Source: Gallionellales bacterium GWA2_60_18 (lineage in GTDB: Bacteria > Pseudomonadota > Gammaproteobacteria > Burkholderiales > Gallionellaceae). From it: DNA of 64,000 nucleotides. Location of the stretch: contig MGWS01000032.1 of NCBI GenBank assembly GCA_001801105.1, forward strand, positions 40,790 through 104,789, in the 5' to 3' direction. Numbering within the stretch: position 1 is the stretch's first letter; each line of letters starts with the position of its first letter. The notes below the pieces were generated by a model. The model worked only from the letters and a program-made list of their open reading frames with translations, had not been told where the DNA came from and made no database searches. The position numbers and the translations under genes were made by a program. Below are positions 36,795 to 45,461 of the stretch, piece after piece.

Positions 36795-37330
36795 GGTTGT
36801 CGTTCCAAATCGGGTTTGCCGTCATTATCCATGAATCTTGCCGCGATCAACCCATTCACCGTGCCGAACACCAGTGCGGCGGTGGCGAAGATGGGGATGA
36901 GGTAGGCGATGCCGGTGTGCGGGATCAGCCACAGATAGACCACGGCCATCTGTCCGGCGATATGCGCGAAGGCGGCAAGGATGCTGTGCGTCACCGGGCC
37001 GAACAGACGCTGCGGCAGGTGCATGGAGAGCGCGAGTACGGCGAGGCTGCACACGGCACCTGCGAGGCTCAAGAAGAATCCCGGCGCGAGGAAGTTGCCG
37101 AACAACAGGCTGCCCGCAACCACGCGCAACAGCGATACCCATGCCGCCGCGCGCCAGCCGTAGCGTGTCAGGACGATCAGCGTGACGATGTTGGCCAGCC
37201 CCGGTTTGACGCCGGGCAGCGGCGAGGGGATGGCGTTCTCCAGCACGGTGAGGCCGAGCGCCACCGCCGCCATGCGCGCGACATGGTGGTCTTCGGCGGT
37301 AGTGTCCAGTTTAATAGTTGAGGCTGTCAT
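36791..37330 (-). CDS. Gx transporter family / heptaprenyl diphosphate synthase component I-like membrane protein
   Basis: Membrane protein of 179 aa with about five helices. The N-terminal part has ALGLTVLENAIPSPLPGVKP followed by GLANIVTLIVLTRYGW, the pattern of the Hpre_diP_synt_I/Gx family. This family commonly pairs with a NusG-domain-II protein, as here. Its real role is not settled; an ECF-like small-molecule carrier is suggested by the name and fold, not by any motif seen here. It overlaps ubiX by 4 bp and the NusG-II gene by 20 bp. Confidence 0.8.
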   Translation of the reverse strand: MTASTIKLDTTAEDHHVARMAAVALGLTVLENAIPSPLPGVKPGLANIVTLIVLTRYGWRAAAWVSLLRVVAGSLLFGNFLAPGFFLSLAGAVCSLAVLALSMHLPQRLFGPVTHSILAAFAHIAGQMAVVYLWLIPHTGIAYLIPIFATAALVFGTVNGLIAARFMDNDGKPDLERQP

Positions 37331-37769
37331 ATTTTTTCCGGCTTCCCGTCAGCTCGATGCTGACTTCGTTCGGCAGGCAGATGGCGATCTCGCCGGATTG
37401 CTGCAGCCAGCCCTGGCGCACGCAGTATTGGCGCGGGCTGGGGTCGGAGCTGATGCGCGCGCGGCGTTTCTCGATGGTGATGACGCTGGTGCCGAGCGGG
37501 CCGGGGACTTCGATCTGCTGGTCGCGCGACAGCGGCACTTCGCGGAATATCTTGCCGCCGCTGCGGATGACGGCTTTGTCGGCGAGGTCGCCGCTCCACA
37601 GCTTGAGCGCGAGCAGTACCACGCAGAGGCCGCCGAGCAGCAGCGTCAGCCAGTCGCCGGGCTTGAGGTGCGGCAGGATGGCCGCGCGGTTAACATGAAA
37701 CTCGCGCGGCGAGTCTGCGTCCCTCTCGCCCGCAGGCGGGAGAGAGTTAGGAGAGAGGGGAGCGGGCAT
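37311..37769 (-). CDS. NusG domain II-containing membrane-anchored protein
   Basis: Protein of up to 152 aa. One helix (WLTLLLGGLCVVLLALKLW) precedes a NusG-II beta domain (KIFREVPLSRDQQIEVPGPL, ending CVRQGWLQQSGEIAICLPNE). Despite the name it is not an elongation factor; the domain sits outside the membrane. The only in-frame ATG lies at 37769 inside a family C REP element, so the first 20 or so residues (PAPLSPNSLPPAGERD) are repeat-encoded. An alternative non-ATG start closer to the helix is possible. It forms a unit with the Gx-like gene. Confidence 0.7.
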   Translation of the reverse strand: MPAPLSPNSLPPAGERDADSPREFHVNRAAILPHLKPGDWLTLLLGGLCVVLLALKLWSGDLADKAVIRSGGKIFREVPLSRDQQIEVPGPLGTSVITIEKRRARISSDPSPRQYCVRQGWLQQSGEIAICLPNEVSIELTGSRKKYDSLNY

Positions 37770-37808
37770 GGCGTGTCATATTAGGGGCGGCCAGTTGCCA
37801 TGCCCGCT
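37721..37808. repeat. REP-like element, family C, at the 5' end of the NusG-II gene
   Basis: CCCTCTCGCCCGCAGGCGGG and its partner GAGAGAGTTAGGAGAGAGGG are followed by AGCGGGCATGGC, which is repeated inverted as GCCATGCCCGCT at 37797-37808. The copy at 54555-54637 has the same two-part layout. It occupies the gap to rapZ and supplies the NusG-II start codon. Confidence 0.7.
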
Positions 37809-37812
37809 GGAT

Positions 37813-38649
37813 TCATGCGAGTTCACGGTGGCGCACCAGTACCTGCTGCTGCCCTTCGAAATGCCGCGCGAGCTTTTCGGCGAAATACACCGAGCGATGC
37901 TGTCCCCCGGTGCAGCCGATGGCGACGGTGAGGTAGCTGCGGCTGTCGGCGATGTAGCAGGGCAGCCAGCCGTCGATGAAGTCGCGGATATCGCCGTACA
38001 TTTTTTGTGCGGGCGGGGTCTGGTCGAGGAACTCGATCACGGCCGCATCGCATCCGGTCAGCGGACGCAGCTCTTCGCTGTAATGCGGGTTGGGCAGGCA
38101 GCGCACGTCGAACACCAGGTCGGCGTCCAGCGGGATGCCGTGCTTGAAACCGAACGACTCGAACAGCAGCGTCAGGCGCGCGCGATCCAGCTTGATGAAT
38201 TGCTTGATCCAGGCGCGCAACGCATTGGCGTTGAGTTCGGTGGTGTCGATGTGGTGGCCGATGTCGCTGATCTCGGCCAGCAGCTCGCGCTCGCGCGCGA
38301 CGCATTCCGGCAGGGTGAGGATGCCGTCGCTGAGCGGGTGCAGGCGGCGCGTCTCGGAGAAACGCTTCACCAGCGTATCAGTCTGCGCGTCGAGATAGAG
38401 CAGGTGCACCGCCAGTTCCTTCTGCATGAATTGCAGCATCAGCGAGGGAAGCGTTTTGACGCTGTTCGCGTTGCGCACGTCCACGCTCACGGCGATGTTG
38501 CGGTACCCGGTCGGCAGCAGTTGGGCGACCAGGTTCGGCAGCAGTTCGGCGGGCAGGTTGTCGACGCAATAGAAACCGGCATCCTCCAGCGTCTTGAGCG
38601 CGACGCTCTTGCCGGAGCCGGAGAGACCGCTGATCAGGATCAGCTGCAT
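37813..38649 (-). CDS. rapZ: RNase adapter protein RapZ
   Basis: Nucleotide-binding protein (278 aa). In enterobacteria it controls GlmS levels by guiding RNase E to GlmZ; elsewhere it sits with hprK and ptsN as here. Walker A is GLSGSGKS at residues 8-15, and conserved blocks include [24 protein letters not shown] and [16 protein letters not shown]. Start at 38649 (MQLILISG) puts the P-loop at the usual distance; the open frame further upstream overlaps hprK. Confidence 0.95.
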   Translation of the reverse strand: MQLILISGLSGSGKSVALKTLEDAGFYCVDNLPAELLPNLVAQLLPTGYRNIAVSVDVRNANSVKTLPSLMLQFMQKELAVHLLYLDAQTDTLVKRFSETRRLHPLSDGILTLPECVARERELLAEISDIGHHIDTTELNANALRAWIKQFIKLDRARLTLLFESFGFKHGIPLDADLVFDVRCLPNPHYSEELRPLTGCDAAVIEFLDQTPPAQKMYGDIRDFIDGWLPCYIADSRSYLTVAIGCTGGQHRSVYFAEKLARHFEGQQQVLVRHRELA

Positions 38650-38662
38650 ATTGAAGATTTCC

Positions 38663-39601
38663 TCAGTCTTCCAGCAGCATGCGATCGTGCCGCGAAATGA
38701 ATTCCTGCATGCTGTCGATGCCGCGCTGTTGCAGCACGAGGTTGCGTGCGGCCGCTTCCACCAGCACGGCAAGGTTGCGTCCCGCGACCACCGGGATGTT
38801 CACAGTGCTGATGTTCACGCCGAGGATCTCCTGATGCGTGGCGTTGATCGGCAGGCGTTCCATCTGGGACAGGTCGCCGCCGGTCGGGCGATGCAGGTTG
38901 ACGATGAGTTTCAGGCTCTTCTTGCGGCGCACCGCGGTCTCGCCGAACATGGTGCGGATGTTCAGCACGCCGAGGCCGCGCACTTCGAGGAAGTCGCGCA
39001 ACAGTTCCGGGCAGCGCCCCTCCAGCGTGTCCGGCGAGATGCGATGCAGCTCGACGATGTCGTCGGCGACCAGGCCGTTGCCGCGCGTGATCAGTTCCAG
39101 CCCCAATTCGCTCTTGCCCACCGCGCTTTCGCCGGTGATCATCACGCCGACGCCCAGCACGTCGAGGAACACGCCGTGGCGCGTGGTGGATTGCGCCAGT
39201 GCCTTGGCCAGGTAGTGGCGGATCAGCCACATCAGGTGGACGCTGGGCTTGGGCGAGCTGAACAGCGGGATGCGCGATTGTTCGCAGAAGGAGATCAGTT
39301 CGGCGGGAATGTCGCCGGCGCCGGCCACGATCAGGCAGATCGCGCCGCTCCGTTCGATCTTGCGGAACGCCTGTGCGCGTTTGTCGTCGGACAGCCCGCG
39401 CAGGTAATCGAACTCGATGTCGCTCAGCACCTGCACCCAGTTCGGGTGGATCAGGTTGAGATGGCCGACCAGCCCCTTGTTGGAAGCCTCGACCTCATCG
39501 CTGTCGAGGAAGCGTTCTGCGCCATCGTCACCGGCGACACGGCTGAGTTGCAGCCGTTCCTGCTTGTCTTCGAAGAGTTGCCGGATGTTGACTTGGCTCA
39601 T
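38663..39601 (-). CDS. hprK: HPr kinase/phosphorylase
   Basis: Bifunctional enzyme (312 aa) that phosphorylates and dephosphorylates a serine of HPr. Walker A is GESAVGKS at residues 157-164. The HprK signature is in [23 protein letters not shown] at 39601 gives [14 protein letters not shown], the normal family start. In proteobacteria the hprK-ptsN-rapZ group forms an incomplete, regulatory phosphotransfer system rather than a sugar uptake system. The gap to ptsN is 7 bp. Confidence 0.95.
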   Translation of the reverse strand: MSQVNIRQLFEDKQERLQLSRVAGDDGAERFLDSDEVEASNKGLVGHLNLIHPNWVQVLSDIEFDYLRGLSDDKRAQAFRKIERSGAICLIVAGAGDIPAELISFCEQSRIPLFSSPKPSVHLMWLIRHYLAKALAQSTTRHGVFLDVLGVGVMITGESAVGKSELGLELITRGNGLVADDIVELHRISPDTLEGRCPELLRDFLEVRGLGVLNIRTMFGETAVRRKKSLKLIVNLHRPTGGDLSQMERLPINATHQEILGVNISTVNIPVVAGRNLAVLVEAAARNLVLQQRGIDSMQEFISRHDRMLLED

Positions 39602-39608
39602 GGGTATC

Positions 39609-40070
39609 TTACGCGGCGCCGTTCCAGTCATTGAACAACTGATGGATGGTTGCGCCGTCCTCGCTGGCGAGCAGCCGGTTGCGGAATTGCGCGTCGCTGA
39701 ACATCTGCGCCAGCTCGCCGAGCAGTTGCAGGTGCAGGTCGGTGGCGCGCTCGGGAACGAGCAACACGAAGATCAGGTTCACCGGTTGCCCGTCCGGCGC
39801 ATCGAACGGGATCGGGTGGGCGGTCCTGATGAAGGCGGCGGTGGCATCGCGCAATTTGGCGATGCGACCGTGCGGGATCGCCACGCCCTCGCCCAGCCCG
39901 GTCGAGCCGAGCTTCTCGCGGTTGAACAGGCTGTCGAACACCAGGTTGCGCGCGATCTGCTGGTTATTTTCGAACAGCAGGCCGGCGCGCTCGAACACCC
40001 GTTTCTTGCTGGTGGATTCGGTATCCAGCAGGATGTTGCCGGGCAACAGGATTTTGCTGATCAGGTTCAT
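39609..40070 (-). CDS. ptsN: PTS nitrogen-regulatory EIIA (EIIA-Ntr)
   Basis: Phosphocarrier (153 aa) of the nitrogen-related PTS. The phosphorylated histidine is His67 in GVAIPHGRI. LDTESTSKKRVFERAGLLF and VFVLLVPERATDLHLQLLG-like blocks are typical. It is close to rpoN and hpf, the usual proteobacterial context. A terminator between hpf and ptsN (40080-40107) means ptsN probably has its own promoter or is reached by read-through. Confidence 0.95.
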   Translation of the reverse strand: MNLISKILLPGNILLDTESTSKKRVFERAGLLFENNQQIARNLVFDSLFNREKLGSTGLGEGVAIPHGRIAKLRDATAAFIRTAHPIPFDAPDGQPVNLIFVLLVPERATDLHLQLLGELAQMFSDAQFRNRLLASEDGATIHQLFNDWNGAA

Positions 40071-40079
40071 GGTTAGGCC

Positions 40080-40107
40080 AAAAAAATGGGCAGCATCGCT
40101 GCTACCC
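40080..40107 (-). terminator. Rho-independent terminator after hpf
   Basis: Read on the minus strand, GGGTAGCA-GCGA-TGCTGCCC forms a stem (with one G-T pair), followed by seven T before ptsN. Confidence 0.85.
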
Positions 40108-40115
40108 GTGTTTGA

Positions 40116-40439
40116 TTATTCTGCAGCAGCCTGTTTGCCTGTTTCGTCATGGCGGCGTGCCGACAGCTTTTCCTTGTGCTTGAGTACCTGGCGGTCCAGC
40201 CGGTCCACCAGCGCGTCGATCGCGGCGTACAGGTTCTCGTCCTCGCATTCCACGAACACGTCCTTGCCGCTGATGTGTATGGTGGCCTCGGCCTTCTGCT
40301 TCAGTTTTTCCACGGAAAGGATGATGTTCACGTCAATCACGTTGTCGAAGTGGCGTTTGATCTTGCCGAACTTGCCGGTCGCATAGTCACGGATGGCAGG
40401 GGTGATTTCCAGGTGACGTCCGGTTATGTGGAGGTTCAT
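40116..40439 (-). CDS. hpf: Ribosome hibernation-promoting factor (short HPF/YfiA family)
   Basis: Ribosome-binding protein (107 aa) that helps form inactive ribosomes in slow growth. MNLHITGRHLEITPAIRDYA and the AAIDALVDRLDRQVLKHKEK region are the conserved S30AE domain. It lacks the long C-terminal dimerisation domain. It follows rpoN by 14 bp, the standard rpoN-hpf arrangement. Confidence 0.95.
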   Translation of the reverse strand: MNLHITGRHLEITPAIRDYATGKFGKIKRHFDNVIDVNIILSVEKLKQKAEATIHISGKDVFVECEDENLYAAIDALVDRLDRQVLKHKEKLSARRHDETGKQAAAE

Positions 40440-40453
40440 GTCTTGCTCCTTGT

Positions 40454-41893
40454 TTAGAGTGATTTACGTAGATTCACCGGGAGAATGTGCAGCGCTTCCC
40501 GGTACTTTGCTATGGTACGCCGGGCAACGACGATGCCCTGCTGTGCCAAGATTTCCGACATGCGGCTGTCGGTAAGCGGTTTGCGCCGGTCTTCCGCGCC
40601 GACCAGCTGTTTGATCAGCTCGCGTATCGCGGTGGAAGAACAGGTGCCGCCGCTTTCCGTGGCCAGACCGCTGCCGAAGAAATGCTTGAATTCATAGATG
40701 CCGCGCGGTGTCAGCATGAATTTCTGTGTGGTGCTGCGGGAAATGGTGGATTCGTGCAACTCCAGCACTTCGGCGATCTCGCGCAACACCAGCGGGCGCA
40801 TCCCGATCTCGCCGTGTTCGAGGAAATTGCCCTGCCGCTCGACAATGGCCTGCGCCACGCGCAGGATGGTCTCGAAGCGCTGGTGCAGGTTCTTGATCAG
40901 CCATTTCGCCTCCTGCAGTTGCGTGGCGAGCTGCGAGGAGTTCTTGTCGTCGCGCTGTTGCAGGATGCTGGCGTAGATCTGGTTGACGCGCAGCTTGGGC
41001 ATGGCTTCGACATTGAGCCGCGCGCGCCACTGGTTCTTGTGTTTTTCCACGATCACGTCGGGCACCACGTAATCGGCCACGCTGCGGTCGAATTCGGCGC
41101 CGGGCTTCGGGTTCAGGTTGATGATCAGGTGCTGCGCGGCGCGCAGTTCGTCGTCCGAACAGCGCAGCAGCTTTTTGATCCTGGCGAAATCGTGCGCGGC
41201 CAGCACGTCCAGATGCTCGCTGACCAGCCGGATCGCCAGGTCGCGCTGCGGCGTGTCTTCCGGCAGCGCCTTGAGTTGCAGCGCCAGGCATTCGCCCAGG
41301 TTGCGCGCGCCCAGGCCGGGCTGGTCGAGGTGTTGCAGCTGCACCAGCGCGGTTTCCAGGTCGTCCAGCGTGATGCCGAGTTCGGCGGGCAACAACTCCA
41401 CCAGCTCCGCCAGGTCCTGCGCCAGATAGCCGTTCTCGTCCAGTGCGTCGACCAACATGCCGACCACCTTGCGATCCCTGTCATCCAGCGTGCTGGTGAC
41501 GAGCTGTTCGTGCAGGTGTTCGCGCAGGCTGGCTTGCCCGGCGGCCTGCTCCGGATAGGCGTCATCTTCGTCGTCCGTGCTGCGCGCCATGCGCCCGCCG
41601 GTGTTCCAGTCGGCAGGTTCATCGCCGAAGTTGTCCGCGCCGCGATCGTCGGAACGCGCCGTTTCGGATTCGTCGGTGGCGGCATTGCTGCGCGGTTCGG
41701 TGTTGTATGTTTCAGCGGAGAACGCGCCCGGCGCGGACTCATCGGCCAGTTCCAGCATGGGATTCTCATCCAGCATGCGCGCGATTTCCTGGTTGATGTC
41801 CTGCGTGGAGAGTTGCAGCAGACGGATTGCCTGTTGCAACTGCGGGGTAAGCGTCAGTTGCTGCGACAGCCTTAATTGAAGAGCGGGTTTCAT
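40454..41893 (-). CDS. rpoN: RNA polymerase sigma-54 factor
   Basis: Sigma factor (479 aa) for promoters with -24/-12 elements that need an AAA+ activator. Region I is Gln/Leu-rich (LSQQLTLTPQLQQAIRLLQL). The core-binding domain and HTH follow, and the C-terminal RpoN box is ARRTIAKYREALHILP. A strong -24/-12 promoter in this window lies before the prepilin gene at 56.3 kb. It is located between lptB and hpf as in most proteobacteria. Confidence 0.97.
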   Translation of the reverse strand: MKPALQLRLSQQLTLTPQLQQAIRLLQLSTQDINQEIARMLDENPMLELADESAPGAFSAETYNTEPRSNAATDESETARSDDRGADNFGDEPADWNTGGRMARSTDDEDDAYPEQAAGQASLREHLHEQLVTSTLDDRDRKVVGMLVDALDENGYLAQDLAELVELLPAELGITLDDLETALVQLQHLDQPGLGARNLGECLALQLKALPEDTPQRDLAIRLVSEHLDVLAAHDFARIKKLLRCSDDELRAAQHLIINLNPKPGAEFDRSVADYVVPDVIVEKHKNQWRARLNVEAMPKLRVNQIYASILQQRDDKNSSQLATQLQEAKWLIKNLHQRFETILRVAQAIVERQGNFLEHGEIGMRPLVLREIAEVLELHESTISRSTTQKFMLTPRGIYEFKHFFGSGLATESGGTCSSTAIRELIKQLVGAEDRRKPLTDSRMSEILAQQGIVVARRTIAKYREALHILPVNLRKSL

Positions 41894-41925
41894 TGCCTGA
41901 TGTCGGTTCCGGGACGCATTCTCTG

Positions 41926-42648
41926 CTACAGCCTGAAATGCTCGCCCAGATATACTTTCCTCACGCCCTCATTATAGATGATTTCGTCCGGCTTGCCTTC
42001 CGCCATGACCGCGCCGGCATTGATGATGTAGGCGCGGTCGCAGATGCCCAGCGTCTCGCGCACGTTGTGGTCGGTGATCAGCACACCGATGCCGCGCTCC
42101 TTGAGGAAGCGGATGATCTTCTGGATGTCCAGCACCGCGATCGGGTCCACGCCGGCGAACGGCTCGTCGAGCAGGATGAACTGCGGGGCGGTCGCCAGCG
42201 CGCGCGCGATCTCCACGCGCCGCCGTTCGCCGCCGGACAGGCTGATGGCCGGATTGTCGCGGATGTGCGTGATGTGCAGGTCTTCCAGCAGTTCTTCCAG
42301 GCGGTTCTGCCGCTCGTCGTCGGAGAGCGCCTGCAATTCCAGCACCGCCAGGATGTTCTGCGCCACGGTCATGCGGCGGAAGATTGAGGCTTCCTGCGGC
42401 AGGTAGCCAAGACCGAGGCGCGCGCGGCGGTGGATCGGCAGGTGGGTGACATTGTCGTCGTCGATGAATATCTCGCCGCCATCGGCGGCGACCAGACCCA
42501 CGATCATGTAGAACGAAGTGGTTTTGCCGGCGCCGTTGGGCCCGAGCAGGCCGACCACCTCGCCGCTCTTCACCGACAGCGAGGCGTCGTGCACCACGAT
42601 GCGCGAACCGTATTTCTTCATCAGGCCGACCGCGCGCAGTTCGCTCAT
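41926..42648 (-). CDS. lptB: LPS export ABC transporter ATPase LptB
   Basis: ATPase (240 aa) that drives LPS extraction by LptB2FG. Walker [11 protein letters not shown], the signature [15 protein letters not shown], Walker [14 protein letters not shown] and the switch histidine in ITDHNVRET are all present. It overlaps lptA by 4 bp. LptF and LptG are not in the window. Confidence 0.97.
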   Translation of the reverse strand: MSELRAVGLMKKYGSRIVVHDASLSVKSGEVVGLLGPNGAGKTTSFYMIVGLVAADGGEIFIDDDNVTHLPIHRRARLGLGYLPQEASIFRRMTVAQNILAVLELQALSDDERQNRLEELLEDLHITHIRDNPAISLSGGERRRVEIARALATAPQFILLDEPFAGVDPIAVLDIQKIIRFLKERGIGVLITDHNVRETLGICDRAYIINAGAVMAEGKPDEIIYNEGVRKVYLGEHFRL

Positions 42649-43235
42649 TCTTCCTCCGGTTGCGTGATGGTGTCGCTGGGCTGGATCGGCAGAGCCTCCG
42701 GTTGAGCTGCCGTACCCGGTTTCGGCTTGGGTTGCAGCACGGCGCGCACCCGCTTGGGCAATGCATTACCGGAGTCTGCCGGGCCGCTGTTCACCTGAAA
42801 TATCTCGGTCTTGGCGCTGTAGGTGATGTGTTCGCCGCGCACCTCGTCGAGTTCGCGCTTGACGCGGGCGCGCACATGGAAATCCACCGTCTCGGCGCGC
42901 GTGTCGTAGTCGATGCGCTCGCCATAGCCTTCGATGTACTCGTCCAGCCCTTCGCGCTTTTGCCGGAAGCTGGCAAGGTTGCCGTAGGCGGTGCCGTGCT
43001 TGAAGCCTTCCTTGTCCTGCGTGACCACGATCCTGTCGCCGCGGATGATCATGGTACCCTGCACCAGTTGCACGTTGCCGGTGAAGGTGCTGACCTGTTG
43101 CGCGTCGTCTATCAGCACCTGGTCGGCTTCCAGGTTCACCGGCTTGTCGCGGTCGGCACGCTCGGCGAAACTGGCCGGCGCCCAGAGCAGTAACAGCAGC
43201 GCTGCCAGTAAGCTATTTGTTTTTTGCGGGTACAT
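42645..43235 (-). CDS. lptA: LPS transport periplasmic protein LptA
   Basis: Periplasmic bridge protein (196 aa) that passes LPS between LptC and LptD. Signal peptide [20 protein letters not shown]; OstA-type jellyroll with [20 protein letters not shown] and [19 protein letters not shown]. The C-terminus is a Pro/Gln-rich tail beyond the usual fold. It overlaps lptC by 23 bp. Confidence 0.93.
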   Translation of the reverse strand: MYPQKTNSLLAALLLLLWAPASFAERADRDKPVNLEADQVLIDDAQQVSTFTGNVQLVQGTMIIRGDRIVVTQDKEGFKHGTAYGNLASFRQKREGLDEYIEGYGERIDYDTRAETVDFHVRARVKRELDEVRGEHITYSAKTEIFQVNSGPADSGNALPKRVRAVLQPKPKPGTAAQPEALPIQPSDTITQPEEE

Positions 43236-43797
43236 GTTCGCTTCTGACCTGCGCGAGTAATTTCAGGGTGCGTGCCTTGTTGTCCATTTCCAGGCCTACC
43301 GCATGCACGGTGTTGCGTGCGTCCACGATGGTGACGGGATGGTCGGTTTCCGCCCAGTCACGGTCCGGGATGACGTGCAGATACCCGGTTTGCAGCGTGA
43401 GCTCGCTTTGTTTTGCGTTGGCTTCGCGCAGCACCTCGACGTCGTCGTGCAGGAAGATCTCGTCGCCCTTGCTGGAAACGATGCCACGTTTGGCGACGGT
43501 GTGTATCGTCGGACGGTCGGGCGACAGCGTGGCAAGGCGCGGGGTCTCCAGTGCGGTACTGTCATCATCCGGATAGTGCGACATTTTTTTTGCGGTCATG
43601 ACGAAGCGCGGACTTCCCTGTTCGTTCAGTTTGACCGCAGAGAAGTTCTCCATGATGGCGTCGGGATCGTGGCGCTTGCTGCTGTCCGGTTTTTCGGGTT
43701 CCGGACGCACCTGCTGGTTCAGCCAATAGGTGGCGCCCAGCAGGCCGAGCAACGGCAGCAGCGGCAACCAGTAACGCGCGCGTGAGGAAAGCGTCAT
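43213..43797 (-). CDS. lptC: LPS export protein LptC
   Basis: Inner-membrane anchored protein (194 aa) that receives LPS from LptB2FG. One N-terminal helix (YWLPLLPLLGLLGATYWL) and a jellyroll domain are seen, with SDPDAIMENFSAVKLNEQG-like opening (MENFSAVKLNEQG) and a GIVSSKGDEIFLHDDVEVLR block. It overlaps kdsC by 4 bp. Assignment rests on the fold pattern and on its place between kdsC and lptA. Confidence 0.92.
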   Translation of the reverse strand: MTLSSRARYWLPLLPLLGLLGATYWLNQQVRPEPEKPDSSKRHDPDAIMENFSAVKLNEQGSPRFVMTAKKMSHYPDDDSTALETPRLATLSPDRPTIHTVAKRGIVSSKGDEIFLHDDVEVLREANAKQSELTLQTGYLHVIPDRDWAETDHPVTIVDARNTVHAVGLEMDNKARTLKLLAQVRSEHVPAKNK

Positions 43798-44312
43798 TTC
43801 AGGAAGGGAGCGAGTTGCGCGTCCAGCGTGCCCTGCGCGGCCATGATCAGTTCGCAGGCCTCGCGCACCGCACCGTGTCCGCCGCTGCGCTGCGTGACAT
43901 AGGCGGAATGTTCGCGCACCAGCTGCGGTGATTCCGGGACGGTTATCGCCAGCCCGACGTTACGCATCACGGGAAGGTCGACCACGTCGTCGCCCATGAA
44001 TGCGGCAGCATCGCGCGGCAGCCTGAGCTTGTCGAGCAGCCCGATCATGGCCTCCAGCTTGTTCTCCACGCCCTGGTGGACGTGGCTGATGCCGAGGTTC
44101 TGCGCGCGCAGTTCGACGCAGCGCGAGGTGCGGCCGGTGATGATGGCGACCTCGACCCCGCTGGCGCGCAGCATCTTCAGGCCGTGCCCGTCCAGCGAAT
44201 TGAAGCGCTTGAATTCCTCGCCGGAATCGGACAGGAACAGCCCTCCGTCGGTCATCACGCCATCGACATCGAAGGCCATCAGGCGGATCAGTTTTGCGCG
44301 GCTCGACAACAT
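43794..44312 (-). CDS. kdsC: 3-deoxy-D-manno-octulosonate 8-phosphate phosphatase KdsC
   Basis: HAD-family phosphatase (172 aa) that makes free Kdo for LPS core. The HAD nucleophile motif FDVDGVMTDGG has Asp15 and Asp17. IITGRTS and FMGDDVVDLPVM supply motifs II and IV. The short length without a cap domain is typical of KdsC. Adjacent kdsD supplies an earlier step of the same pathway. Confidence 0.96.
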   Translation of the reverse strand: MLSSRAKLIRLMAFDVDGVMTDGGLFLSDSGEEFKRFNSLDGHGLKMLRASGVEVAIITGRTSRCVELRAQNLGISHVHQGVENKLEAMIGLLDKLRLPRDAAAFMGDDVVDLPVMRNVGLAITVPESPQLVREHSAYVTQRSGGHGAVREACELIMAAQGTLDAQLAPFLK

Positions 44313-44320
44313 GCTATCTC

Positions 44321-45316
44321 CTAGATGACTTTTGCGTGCAACAGGTCGTGCATGTTCAGCGCACCGACCAGTTTGTGTCGTTCATCCACCACCAGCATCT
44401 GGCTGATGTTGTATTGTTCCATCACCTGTACCGCCTCGGCGGCCAGCGCGTCCGGGCCGATGCAGCGCGGATCGGCGGACATCACCTCGCGCACCGGCGT
44501 GGTGTTGATGTCCAGCTTCCTTTCCAGCGTGCGGCGCAGGTCGCCGTCGGTATAGATGCCCAGCACGCGCTGTCCCGCATCCACGATGGCGGTCATGCCC
44601 AGACCCTTTTTCGTGATCTGCAGGATCGCCTCGCCCAGCATCGCATCCTCGCCCACCATCGGCACGCGCTCGCCGTCGCGCATGATGTCGCGCACGTGGG
44701 TGAGCAGGCGCCGCCCCAGGCTGCCGCCCGGATGCGAGCGCGCAAAATCCTCTTCGCCGAAACCCTTGGCATCGAGCAAGGCCACCGCCAGCGCGTCGCC
44801 CAGCGCCAGCGCGGCGGTGGTGCTGGCCGTCGGCGCCAGCCCCATCGGGCAGGCTTCCTTGTCCACATGCGCATCGAGATGCACGTCCGCCGCCTGCGCC
44901 AGGCTGGAGGCGGGATTGCCGGTCATGCTGATGAGCTTGGCGCCCTGGCGCTTGATGACCGGCACGATGGTCAGCAGTTCCTGGCTTTCGCCGGAATACG
45001 ACAGCGCGATGAAAACGTCTTCGCTGGTGATCATGCCGAGGTCGCCGTGGCTGGCCTCGCCCGGATGGACGAAATAGGCCGGCGTGCCGGTGCTGGACAT
45101 GGTCGCGGCGATCTTGCGCGCGACATGCCCGGATTTGCCCATGCCGCTGACGATGACGCGGCCTTCGCAGCGCAGGATCAGGTTCAGCGCATCCAAGAAG
45201 CACCCGTCGAGCAGGGAGGCCAGTGCTTGCACGGCGGCAGCTTCGATGTTCAGCACTTCGCGCCCGAGTTCGAGCGCGCGCGGGCTGGCGGAGAGGGATT
45301 TGTTCATGCGCAGCAT
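44321..45316 (-). CDS. kdsD: D-arabinose 5-phosphate isomerase KdsD
   Basis: Isomerase (331 aa from the first ATG) converting ribulose 5-phosphate to arabinose 5-phosphate for Kdo synthesis. The SIS domain has SGMGKSGHVARKIAATMSST and ACPMGLAPTASTTAALALGD. Two CBS domains fill the C-terminal half (MRDGERVPMV... and VMSADPRCIGP...). A second ATG at 45307 (MNKSLSAS) is equally plausible; neither has a clear RBS. The 5' side is a heptad-repeat palindrome shared with the divergent antiporter gene. Confidence 0.95.
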   Translation of the reverse strand: MLRMNKSLSASPRALELGREVLNIEAAAVQALASLLDGCFLDALNLILRCEGRVIVSGMGKSGHVARKIAATMSSTGTPAYFVHPGEASHGDLGMITSEDVFIALSYSGESQELLTIVPVIKRQGAKLISMTGNPASSLAQAADVHLDAHVDKEACPMGLAPTASTTAALALGDALAVALLDAKGFGEEDFARSHPGGSLGRRLLTHVRDIMRDGERVPMVGEDAMLGEAILQITKKGLGMTAIVDAGQRVLGIYTDGDLRRTLERKLDINTTPVREVMSADPRCIGPDALAAEAVQVMEQYNISQMLVVDERHKLVGALNMHDLLHAKVI

Positions 45317-45332
45317 TATAGCAAGGTAGATA

Positions 45333-45402
45333 CTAGTCGTTAGTCGTTAGTTGGCTTTGTCCGCTGCGCGGGTTTTGGTTTAACTAACGACTAGCGACTA
45401 AG
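45333..45402. repeat. Heptad-repeat palindrome between kdsD and the antiporter gene
   Basis: Tandem TAGTCGT units (45334-45347, plus TAGTTGG) face inverted units (AACTAAC, GACTAGC, GACTAAG) at 45382-45402. The 20-bp arms match except at two positions. It lies in the 145-bp divergent promoter region. Confidence 0.65.
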
Positions 45403-45461
45403 ATTTTGCAAACCGCGCAAGATGCGGCATTATCGGGGCAGATAAATACGGTTCAGCGCCA

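Noticed and set aside
36127..36825. Second minus-strand frame overlapping ubiX
   Set aside because: Out-of-frame shadow; UbiX motifs are only in the 36192-36794 frame.
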